A DNA stretch of 12,335 nt. Source: Candidatus Hydrogenedentota bacterium (lineage in GTDB: Bacteria; Hydrogenedentota; Hydrogenedentia; Hydrogenedentiales; CAITNO01). Under the pieces are notes generated by a model. The model was not told where the DNA came from and searched no databases. It saw only the letters and a program-made list of their open reading frames with translations. The stretch's first letter is position 1; every line of letters begins with the position of its first letter. This document shows positions 6,632 to 12,335 of this stretch, one piece after another. The DNA is taken from the NCBI GenBank assembly GCA_903922535.1, contig CAIXUF010000178.1:1-12335 (forward strand), given 5' to 3'. The position numbers and the translations under genes were made by a program.

Positions 6632-7981
6632 CTATTTTGCCGAAGAATCGGGACCCTTTTCGATTGTTTCACCGGCGCGCAAATCAAGGCATTTCATGCG
6701 GGTAAGGCTGCGCAACAGGAGTCTGCCCTGCGAAAAGGCCATATAGGCCCAGAAATCCCTGCCTTCCAGGACTCTTGCGGCGGCCAATTCCGTATAGCCC
6801 TTGGCAGACGGTTTAATGAGGCACAATACACCCGTCACATCACTGAGGTTCAACAGCAGCCCGTCAACCAACAGCATCGGGCCGCGTTCAAATCTCCGCG
6901 CTTCCTTGGCGCCTTTGGTGCGCCACATTATTTCCCCGTTGTCGAGGGACATGCACACCATTCCGTTGTTCCGGTGATTCTCGCAGGTGTTCTCATAAAG
7001 GTATCCGTCGAACGCTATTGGCATGTGTATATGGCTTCCGCATTGCTCCTGATGCCATAGCTCTTTCACGGCGAATCCATCGCCTTCCCGCCTGACTTGC
7101 AGCATAGCCGTTCCGGCGTCATAGCCGCCGGTGAGGATCAACCTGTCGTCGGAAAGCGCAACGATGGGGGAAACCGGGGTGTAGCATTTCCAAAGATCTT
7201 TCACCGACCAAAGCGTGGTTCCATCCTGCGGCGAGATCCCGGCAATTGTTCCAGACGGCGCGGCCCGGGCATGGGCTTTCGCGCCGCCCGTCATCACAAG
7301 CTGCTCGACCCCGCCAAGTGTGGCGACCGTCGGCATGGTGTAATCCTGATATCCGAGTTGCTCGGCGGTCCAGACCGTCTCGCCGGTTTCGGGGTTCAGG
7401 GCCGCCATTGACCTGTCCGCGCACTGCAACCCCACAATGAGAAGATTGCGGTACAGCAGCGGGGCCTGCGCCATGCCCCAGCAGGATTCATTCGGTCGCG
7501 TCAGGTCGATCTTGAAGTCGGTCGGCAGGTGCCTGCGCCATACCAGCGCCCTCTTCCCAATATCAAAGCAGTAGCAGTCCCCCATCAGGCCCACGCCGTA
7601 TACCCGGTCATTCCCAACGGTTACCGGCATTCTTGAACCATCGTAGGGGGTGCTGCCGGGCGCGTCACACGGGATGGCAAACACCTCGTTTCCCGTCTGC
7701 AACACGAAACACCGGAGGATGTCCTGTGCGTCATTCTTTCGATCCAGGAGGAACACATTGCCGCCCTGGACGACCGGGCTGGCGTAACCCATACCGACAG
7801 GGACTTGCCAAAGCACCGGCGGACCGGCTGCCGGCCACGTCGTGGCCAGTCCTGTTTCAGGCGAAATCCCATTACGGTTCGGGCCCTGGAACTGCGGCCA
7901 ATCGGACGATACAACCTTTTCCCCAGCAGGAGAAGCAAGCGCCGCCACGAGAAACACGAGGGAGCTACAACAGCCTGTCAT
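6632..7981 (-). CDS. Exported PQQ-like beta-propeller repeat protein
   Basis: The 449-residue product belongs to the PQQ-like (BamB/quinoprotein-type) propeller group. DWPQFQGPNRNGIS (27-40) is the common N-terminal signature of secreted members in Planctomycetes-like bacteria. Blade motifs with the expected Trp recur near 145 (ALVWRRHLP), 199 (TGETVWTAEQL), 254 (GTTLWSVKD) and 348 (NGEIMWRTKG). Residues 6-17 form a hydrophobic core with likely cleavage after ALA, so export is expected. However, the N-terminus from ATG 7981 lacks the usual positive charges (see the 7978-8016 entry). Proteins of this type can bind a quinone cofactor or act as scaffolds, and no catalytic function can be assigned. 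GAGG eight bases upstream supports 7981. The stop is TAG. Cysteines are unusually frequent, which may mean disulphides. Confidence 0.82.
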   Translation of the reverse strand: MTGCCSSLVFLVAALASPAGEKVVSSDWPQFQGPNRNGISPETGLATTWPAAGPPVLWQVPVGMGYASPVVQGGNVFLLDRKNDAQDILRCFVLQTGNEVFAIPCDAPGSTPYDGSRMPVTVGNDRVYGVGLMGDCYCFDIGKRALVWRRHLPTDFKIDLTRPNESCWGMAQAPLLYRNLLIVGLQCADRSMAALNPETGETVWTAEQLGYQDYTMPTVATLGGVEQLVMTGGAKAHARAAPSGTIAGISPQDGTTLWSVKDLWKCYTPVSPIVALSDDRLILTGGYDAGTAMLQVRREGDGFAVKELWHQEQCGSHIHMPIAFDGYLYENTCENHRNNGMVCMSLDNGEIMWRTKGAKEARRFERGPMLLVDGLLLNLSDVTGVLCLIKPSAKGYTELAAARVLEGRDFWAYMAFSQGRLLLRSLTRMKCLDLRAGETIEKGPDSSAK

Positions 7982-8016
7982 ACACCAAACCTCTTTCCAA
8001 TGAATGCGACTTTCAT
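7978..8016 (-). other. 12-codon ORF overlapping the PQQ gene start (leader or frameshifted true start)
   Basis: ATG at 8016 follows a strong AAAGGA-type ribosome binding site and reads MKVAFIGKRFGV before TGA at 7980-7978. That stop overlaps the ATG of the PQQ gene (7981-7979). The peptide's Lys/Arg-containing end would make a good signal-peptide n-region if one base were added so that it joined MTGCCSSLVFLVAALA. The alternatives are translational coupling through a leader peptide, or a one-base deletion in the true start. Confidence 0.4.
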
Positions 8017-8335
8017 GCCTTTCCTTTCGAACTCAACTATCATGACGACCCGCCTCCCGCCCGAAACACACACCGCCCTCTTGGGCAAGTTCTGTTTTCC
8101 GTGTCCGTTAATCCATTCCCGCATTGACGTTCTGCATCAGCGAAAATGGCACAGGTGCGGGCGTGAAGTCAAGCCATCGTTTGGGGCCATCGTTTGGGGA
8201 CCGGGAACGGGTGGGTGGCGCAGGCCGGGCAATGTGCTTTGGCGAAACGGGACATGTTTGGGTTTCCGGGCACACACAATGACCCGAGTCTCGGCACATG
8301 CCCTGTCCTTAAAGTTAAGAAACGGTGGCGCAAGC
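8017..8335. other. Gap between DUF2784 and the PQQ gene
   Basis: No gene is seen in about 320 bases. The stretch holds a 13-base tandem duplication (8174-8199) and two small palindromes: CCGAG-T-CTCGG (8284-8294) and CTTAA-AG-TTAAG (8308-8319). Neither is followed by a T run in the direction of DUF2784 transcription, so no terminator is called. No clear promoter for the PQQ gene was found. Confidence 0.5.
8174..8199 (+). repeat. 13-base tandem duplication
   Basis: CCATCGTTTGGGG occurs twice head to tail at 8174-8186 and 8187-8199 without mismatch. It is non-coding. It looks like a recent slippage-type duplication, and I see no function. Confidence 0.85.
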
Positions 8336-8722
8336 TCAAGAAGAAGTGCCGCCTCTTCTCTTTGCGGCGGCCAAACAGATTGCCAGCGCGAAGACTCCAA
8401 GAAACACCGCCACTGTTAGCGCGTCCACCAGATCGTCGTTCAGGTCCCAGCCCGTGACGGTCAGAATAAGGAACTTGATGTATGACCGCGGCATTTCAGT
8501 GTAACCGAGCCGATAGCGGACGTTCCAATGCCAATCCGTGCAGAAACAGTAGCCAAAGCCGTAGAAGATGCCAAGGCCGAACCATGAAAGGGCCGTCAAT
8601 ACAAGCGCCGCGAGATGGGCCCTGCGCACCTTTTTCCAAATCCACCCGAACAGCACGAACAGGATGAAGGCGGTGTGGAACACGAAGAAGAAAACATTCA
8701 GGAATTGGTCCGTGAGCACCAT
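8336..8722 (-). CDS. DUF2784 family membrane protein
   Basis: The 128-residue product has membrane helices at about 8-28, 38-57 and 101-121. The conserved DUF2784 core lies between the second and third: FYGFGYCFCTDWHW (53-66), then RLGYTEMPRSYIKF (71-84). The spaced cysteines and the TDWHW motif are the family signature. The function of the family is unknown, and an inner-membrane location is expected. The ATG at 8722 has a double purine-rich ribosome binding site: AAGGA about 8 bases upstream and GGAGG almost touching the start. The gene lies 92 bases downstream of the GH36 gene on the same strand, with a terminator-like hairpin between them, so separate transcription is likely. The stop is TGA. 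Confidence 0.88.
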   Translation of the reverse strand: MVLTDQFLNVFFFVFHTAFILFVLFGWIWKKVRRAHLAALVLTALSWFGLGIFYGFGYCFCTDWHWNVRYRLGYTEMPRSYIKFLILTVTGWDLNDDLVDALTVAVFLGVFALAICLAAAKRRGGTSS

Positions 8723-8773
8723 GCCTCCTTTCCTTGCTGGAAAAGGCCAGACTACATGCCGGAGTCTATTCTA

Positions 8774-8792
8774 AAACCGCGGTATTGCGGTT
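8774..8792 (-). terminator. Terminator-like hairpin after the GH36 gene
   Basis: On the minus strand AACCGC-AATACC-GCGGTT is a perfect 6-base-pair stem with a 6-base loop, and the downstream arm runs into TTTTAG. It begins 22 bases after the GH36 stop codon. The stem is short and the T run modest, so termination may be partial. Confidence 0.45.
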
Positions 8793-8814
8793 ATCATTGT
8801 CTTTCTTGCGCCAA

Positions 8815-10824
8815 TCAGGGTTTCTTCCTGTAGGTGAAAACAGCCGCGCCGGGTTGCTTCTTGATCGTCAGCAAGAGGCCCTCCTGCCGGAGTTCGCGTT
8901 CGCTCATTTCCTTTGCGCCGGCATCGTCGAGGTCGGTGAGGGTGTACACGGCATTGGGCTGCAACCCCTGAAACGTGACGCGCATCGATTCGGAGTCGCT
9001 CTTTGTGCGCCGAAAGGCCTGGACCACGCCTTCGCCCTTGTCAGGCACATCGAACTGCCACGCCATCCAAACATTCTCCTCCAGGCTGTAGGGGGTGAGG
9101 GGATAGAAGTCGCCGCCCAGCATGCACGGCGCCACCAACCGCCAATCCGAAAGGTGCTTTCGGATCGTGGCATAGTCGAGGTCATCCCTTCGCGTGTCCC
9201 AATCGGCGCCGACCCACGACGCCATGTTGCTCCGCAACACGTAGACGTCCGCCGAGTCCCCCACGCCGGCCCCAAAGTACGGAAGCCAGGAGGCGATGCC
9301 GTAGGTTTGGCCCTGTGATGCGGCCGTTTGACCAAAATAGTCCGATTTGGAAATCGGCACGCCGCGCCGCATCATTTCCAGGTCGTTTCGCCGGCCTCCG
9401 CTGGCGCAGTTGTCAAACGGCATGTCCGGGTGGCGCCTCTTCAACTCGTCCCAGAAGGCATAGAGTCCCGTGACGTGCTTGATTTCGGTGATGCCCTGCC
9501 GGTCAGGTGCGTCGTTGGCCCGCCAGAGGTCGAGCGGGTCCATGTTGAAGTCCTGGCGGTACATGTCGATATGATTGTCAACAATGAGCCTGTCCACACA
9601 GTTGACCAACCACTCCCACGCCTTGGGGTCTCCCAGGTTCAGCAGTCCGCCGTTCTTGCCGCCGAGAATCCATTCGGGGTGGTTTTCCGTCAGCCATGTG
9701 CCCGCCACCACACGTTCCGGCTCGAACCACACGAGAAACTTCATACCGTTGGCATGGGCCGCATCGGCAACCTCCCGCAGTCCGTTGGGATAGCGCACGG
9801 GGTCGGGTTCCCACGTGCCGGTGTTCGCCCAACTGTCGCGGCACGGATACCAGCCGGCATCGCGCCACCAGTAGTCTAGCTTCAAGTCTCTCTGCGGATG
9901 GCCCTTCAAGAGGGGGATCTCGTCGGCTGCGCGCCCCTCAAAACTGCGGCCCTGGCCGGAAAATACGGTCGGCATGGGTTTGCCGCCTGGCCGGGGCAGG
10001 TTGTGCGCGATCATCCACCGCCGCCAGATGTTCTGCGACCGGACCCGGTCCCCGCCCTGCCAAAACTGAAGCACCACCAACGGCGTGCGCACCTCCTCGC
10101 CCGGAAGCAGCTTGAAGTGCGTCTTCTCCTGGCCGGAAGACACGCCCAGTCCAACCGTGTCATCCCTCGTCCACTCCGACATCCACTGACCGGTCCAGGC
10201 AACCGCGACAATTATTCCCTGCCCGTCCCATTCGAGATTGAAATAGGGCATGTCCGTGTTCATCGGCCGACCGCCCGCAGCCCCAACACGCAGCGTGGCT
10301 CCGGGAACAAGAGCCGTGTCGACGGGCGCATAGTCCCCCGCCGTGCAGGGCGTGCCCGCGTTGTGGTGCAGCACGAACTCACCCCGATCCGTGTCGCGCT
10401 TCAACCGCAACTCCAGCGCCTGGATGTTCTCCAGGATAGGCGTGTCCTTTTCACCCGCGTTCTTGAAGTGCAGGGTCCACTCGACCGTTGGATAATCGCC
10501 ATACTCAACACCCACACAACGAAGCTCCAGCTTTGTCTTCGGATCGGTGTAGGTGAGCGCATGCTGCGTCCGCCGGTCGTCGAGCTTCTGGCTTGACCGT
10601 GTGAGTTCCCATGTTTTCAGCAATTCGGCCGACGGTTTCCCGTCGTACGCGAAAGAGAAGAACGGTTCAGCCACCTTCGCCCCGGGCACGTCGGCGAAGC
10701 TTGCCGCCATCCACCCGCGGGCTTGGGCCATCTCCTCGGCAGTGGGCGCTTCCGCGCCCCTGGCGGATGGTGCCGCTGTGATCCACAGTCCCGCCACGAC
10801 GCAAAACAGAAGTCCCGCTTTCAT
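8815..10824 (-). CDS. Secreted alpha-galactosidase, glycoside hydrolase family 36
   Basis: The 669-residue product is a GH36 (clan GH-D) retaining alpha-galactosidase that removes terminal alpha-linked galactose from oligosaccharides or polysaccharides. Residues 1-24 are a signal peptide (MKAGLLFCVVAGLWITAAPS, with cleavage near SARG-AEA). A beta-sandwich-like N-terminal domain runs to about 280, a TIM barrel from about 285 to 570, and a small beta domain ends the protein. Barrel motifs are DYWWRDAGWYP (317-327), KFLVWFEPERV (362-372), MYRQDFN (421-427) with nucleophile D425, CASGGRRNDLEM (473-484) and ISKSDY (491-496) with acid/base D495. An upstream in-frame ATG at 10884 exists. However, 10824 has AAGGA nine bases upstream and gives a clean signal peptide. 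Fine specificity could differ, since the clan also includes alpha-N-acetylgalactosaminidases. The stop is TGA. Confidence 0.92.
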   Translation of the reverse strand: MKAGLLFCVVAGLWITAAPSARGAEAPTAEEMAQARGWMAASFADVPGAKVAEPFFSFAYDGKPSAELLKTWELTRSSQKLDDRRTQHALTYTDPKTKLELRCVGVEYGDYPTVEWTLHFKNAGEKDTPILENIQALELRLKRDTDRGEFVLHHNAGTPCTAGDYAPVDTALVPGATLRVGAAGGRPMNTDMPYFNLEWDGQGIIVAVAWTGQWMSEWTRDDTVGLGVSSGQEKTHFKLLPGEEVRTPLVVLQFWQGGDRVRSQNIWRRWMIAHNLPRPGGKPMPTVFSGQGRSFEGRAADEIPLLKGHPQRDLKLDYWWRDAGWYPCRDSWANTGTWEPDPVRYPNGLREVADAAHANGMKFLVWFEPERVVAGTWLTENHPEWILGGKNGGLLNLGDPKAWEWLVNCVDRLIVDNHIDMYRQDFNMDPLDLWRANDAPDRQGITEIKHVTGLYAFWDELKRRHPDMPFDNCASGGRRNDLEMMRRGVPISKSDYFGQTAASQGQTYGIASWLPYFGAGVGDSADVYVLRSNMASWVGADWDTRRDDLDYATIRKHLSDWRLVAPCMLGGDFYPLTPYSLEENVWMAWQFDVPDKGEGVVQAFRRTKSDSESMRVTFQGLQPNAVYTLTDLDDAGAKEMSERELRQEGLLLTIKKQPGAAVFTYRKKP

Positions 10825-10901
10825 GGGCAACTTTCCTTTCCAGCAATGATCTGCAACCGTTGGTCCGCCTCCAGCCTTTTTCATGTTGGCATCACTGGCA
10901 A

Positions 10902-10930
10902 ATGATATTCCTCACAGGTCAACTGAACAA
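10902..10930 (-). promoter_or_regulatory. Candidate promoter of the GH36 gene
   Basis: On the minus strand TTGTTC (10930-10925) and TATCAT (10907-10902, 5 of 6 to consensus) are 17 bases apart. Transcription would start near 10895, giving a leader of about 70 bases before ATG 10824. The -35 matches only in its first three bases. Confidence 0.4.
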
Positions 10931-11175
10931 AGAATAATACAGAAGGGTTGCGGTCATCTTCGCGCTTCTTCGGAATTACTGCAACACAGCCGAACTGCCG
11001 GTTTGTTGGCTTGTCATTGAGCGGATTGCGGACTTCGAAGAGGTCGTGAATACTGCCGTTGACCCTCCGGCAGCTTCTTTGCGGCGCTCTCTCGGTGTTT
11101 CTTCGATAATCCTTTCCCCGAGACCCGCCGTTATGTTGCACGTGCAATGTCGCGATGGCAATGTCCGGAGACGCG
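10931..11175. other. Intergenic stretch, no supported gene
   Basis: An 88-codon minus-strand frame (10881-11147) covers this stretch. It has no ribosome binding site, no recognisable motif and an Arg/Asn-rich composition. No RNA gene or strong hairpin was recognised. Together with the Tat stub that follows, the whole gap from the GH36 gene to the ferritin-like gene is more than 600 bases without an intact recognisable gene. Confidence 0.5.
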
Positions 11176-11204
11176 TTGACTGGGCGGTTACAGGCCCGTA
11201 GACT
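11176..11204 (+). promoter_or_regulatory. Sigma-70-type promoter candidate before the Tat-type stub
   Basis: TTGACT (11176-11181, 5 of 6 to consensus) and TAGACT (11199-11204, 4 of 6) are exactly 17 bases apart. The predicted start site, near 11211, falls about two bases before the ATG pair at 11213, so the transcript would be nearly leaderless. This is the best -35 on the forward strand of the window. Confidence 0.45.
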
Positions 11205-11212
11205 AAGAATCC

Positions 11213-11416
11213 ATGATGAACCGACGGGAATTCCTCAAGGTTGCCGCTGTGGACAGAGACGCCCCTATACGGCCGATAATCACTACCACGAACAGGAGAT
11301 GGGTAAGGCTATACGGAAGACCCAACCCATTATGGCAAAGCTACAAAGGCCTTGTTTGGCACCTCGAAGAACGAGTTCACTTTCCTTCTCATCACAACAG
11401 CCCCCCTGCTTCATGA
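11213..11416 (+). pseudogene. Remnant of a Tat-exported protein gene (signal-peptide start only)
   Basis: The frame opens with MMNRREFLKVAAV, a textbook twin-arginine start (R-R-x-F-L-K) as found on many exported oxidoreductases and sulfatases. After residue 13 the sequence turns into RDAPIRPIITTTNRRW and loses all hydrophobic character, so no complete Tat signal is formed. The 67-residue frame ends at 11416 without any recognisable domain, and another frame stays open to 11451. A promoter candidate sits immediately upstream. The best reading is a gene whose body was deleted or frameshifted after its first codons. Chance similarity of 13 residues cannot be excluded. Confidence 0.35.
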
Positions 11417-11503
11417 AGCCAACCCGGCAACAGTGGTCATACGCCAAGTAAAGGCTGGGACAAAAGTCAGCAAGTCTCCCGCGAGCGGCGTCCAAACCCT
11501 CTG

Positions 11504-11998
11504 TCAATCTCGAAGGCTGCTGAGGTGTTTTTCAAGCATTGCCACATGACTGACCTCTTCCCTTATGATCCCGTCAATCTTGTCGCGGCCCAGTCTGGCG
11601 GGCACCCTATCCCGGATGCCTGCATAGAACACCACGGCATCCTTTTCTCTCTCCAGCGCCAATTGCAGGATATGCCTCAAGTGTGGTTCCGGCCCAAACA
11701 TCTCACCGGGGTTCATTTTTGACGTAAAGACGGTCCTGTCCGCCATGGATTGCAGATACAGTGCCGTCTGGTCTTCCGGGTCGAATACCGTTGGCATCCG
11801 TTCCTCAGCGGTCAACTCGCGCCTCATCGCCGCAAAAATGTGCACATGGGCCACCTCCCACGACGAAAGGCGCCGAAGCAGCACTTTCGCCTCCGGCTCC
11901 GAAACGGCCTCGCATCCGGCGGCGTAAAAGGCCACGCCATTCTCTTCAATTCGCTCTGCTGTTGCCAGTATCTCATCGGCGCTGAACTGTATGGGCAT
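11504..11998 (-). CDS. Ferritin-like diiron protein (rubrerythrin-type four-helix bundle)
   Basis: The 164-residue product fits the ferritin-like superfamily, in a short rubrerythrin-like form without a rubredoxin domain. Helix one carries ERIEENGVAFY (15-25), helix two WEVAHVHIF (47-55, ExxH with E48 and H51), helix three LEREKDAVVFY (115-125) and helix four REEVSHVAML (146-155, ExxH with E148 and H151). All positions expected to bind a diiron centre are therefore present. Members of this group act in the cytoplasm in peroxide defence or iron handling, but the exact role here is unknown. The start at 11998 follows AAGGAGG with a four-base spacer. An upstream in-frame ATG at 12088 lies before the promoter candidate and is rejected. 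The gene appears to be transcribed alone. The stop is TGA. Confidence 0.85.
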   Translation of the reverse strand: MPIQFSADEILATAERIEENGVAFYAAGCEAVSEPEAKVLLRRLSSWEVAHVHIFAAMRRELTAEERMPTVFDPEDQTALYLQSMADRTVFTSKMNPGEMFGPEPHLRHILQLALEREKDAVVFYAGIRDRVPARLGRDKIDGIIREEVSHVAMLEKHLSSLRD

Positions 11999-12046
11999 AA
12001 GACCTCCTTCGATGCAATCGCCTGCGCTGTAACCTTGTTGTCCGAT

Positions 12047-12075
12047 AGGATAACACACTGCATGCGGTTTCAGAA
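12047..12075 (-). promoter_or_regulatory. Candidate promoter of the ferritin-like gene
   Basis: On the minus strand TTCTGA (12075-12070) and TATCCT (12052-12047) are 17 bases apart. The transcript would start near 12040, about 40 bases before the start codon. The -35 is weak (3 of 6), which fits a promoter that needs an activator. Confidence 0.4.
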
Positions 12076-12088
12076 TATGTGGAAACAA

Positions 12089-12108
12089 GATATCAGGGGA
12101 TATCAGGA
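12089..12108. repeat. Tandem 10-base repeat upstream of the ferritin-like promoter
   Basis: GATATCAGGG (12089-12098) and GATATCAGGA (12099-12108) are direct repeats with a 10-base period, about one helical turn. Each contains the palindrome GATATC. They begin 13 bases upstream of the -35 element, a position typical for activator binding. Confidence 0.6.
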
Positions 12109-12335
12109 CAGGGAAACACCGACCTGACAGAGAATCGATTGCGGCCGATCGTCCAGATGGACTAGGAGGCGGGCAGGATGGCGATTCAGCGGGTGTTGGG
12201 GATGGAGATGCTGGCGAAGGTCGGTTGACCCTGGCGTCTTGCTTGTGGTCGCCTTCATCGTTTCAGCTCTCTATTTCCGTTCGGGTACAATCAGCGGACT
12301 ATTCAGCCTCGGTGTCCTGCGCCATCCGAGAGAAC
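12109..12335 (+). other. Right-edge region with a possible truncated gene start
   Basis: A strong ribosome binding site (AGGAGG, 12164-12169) precedes ATG 12178. That frame, MAIQRVLGMEMLAKVG, stops at TGA 12226-12228. The +1 frame then reads a hydrophobic stretch, PGVLLVVAFIVSALYF, followed by RSGTISGLFSLGV, to the edge of the window. All three forward frames are open over the last 100 bases, so coding cannot be proved. TACAAT at 12286-12291 is a possible -10 box. Confidence 0.25.

Noticed and set aside
8734..10596. Several plus-strand frames of 130-230 codons
   Set aside because: All are antisense to the GH36 gene, whose catalytic motifs cover this region.
10825..10884. 20-residue N-terminal extension of the GH36 protein
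   Set aside because: The extension would place the signal peptide internally and has no ribosome binding site. The ATG at 10824 has both.
10881..11147. 88-codon minus-strand frame upstream of GH36
   Set aside because: It covers the GH36 promoter candidate, lacks a ribosome binding site and has no recognisable domain.
1..12335. tRNA, rRNA, CRISPR array, phage integrase or intact insertion sequence
   Set aside because: I found no cloverleaf, no regularly spaced repeats, and no transposase or integrase motifs on either strand by reading.

Overview
The window reads as chromosomal DNA from a free-living, moderately GC-rich Gram-negative bacterium. Several genes have the flavour of the Planctomycetes-Verrucomicrobia-Lentisphaerae or Hydrogenedentota type: a TMTC-like membrane glycosyltransferase, a secreted PQQ-like propeller with a DWPQFQGP-type N-terminus, a secreted GH36 galactosidase, a DUF2784 membrane protein and a Tat-type N-terminus. 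The taxonomic assignment is inference from gene families only. TGA, TAG and TAA all end genes here, so the genetic code is standard.

Layout, left to right. Positions 1-1005 (minus) hold the 5' part of a large membrane glycosyltransferase that runs off the left edge. A 464-base gap follows, with a small palindrome but no convincing gene. Positions 1470-3440 (minus) are the clearest unit: phnW then phnX, separated by 18 bases. Together they turn 2-aminoethylphosphonate into acetaldehyde and phosphate. A 560-base gap follows, with an extended -10 candidate for phnWX, a pair of 12-base direct repeats and a forward promoter candidate. Positions 4003-5084 (plus) are a DUF362 gene broken by a one-base frameshift and an in-frame TGA. 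After 477 bases without a gene, positions 5562-6593 (plus) encode an exported metallo-beta-lactamase-fold hydrolase.

The next genes are on the minus strand: a PQQ-like beta-propeller protein (6632-7981) whose start is ambiguous because of an overlapping 12-codon reading frame, a DUF2784 membrane protein (8336-8722), and a secreted GH36 alpha-galactosidase (8815-10824) with its own promoter candidate and a terminator-like hairpin. Next comes a forward promoter candidate followed by a Tat-signal start (11213) that leads nowhere recognisable. A small ferritin-like diiron protein (11504-11998, minus) follows, with a good promoter candidate and two tandem 10-base repeats upstream of it. The last 220 bases hold only weak signals.

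The genes do not form one pathway. The firm functional assignments are phosphonate use (phnWX), galactoside hydrolysis (GH36) and an iron or oxidative-stress ferritin-like protein. No undescribed multi-gene system is visible. The most useful leads are the reading-frame breaks (DUF362, the PQQ start, the Tat stub) and the possible cis-regulatory repeats.
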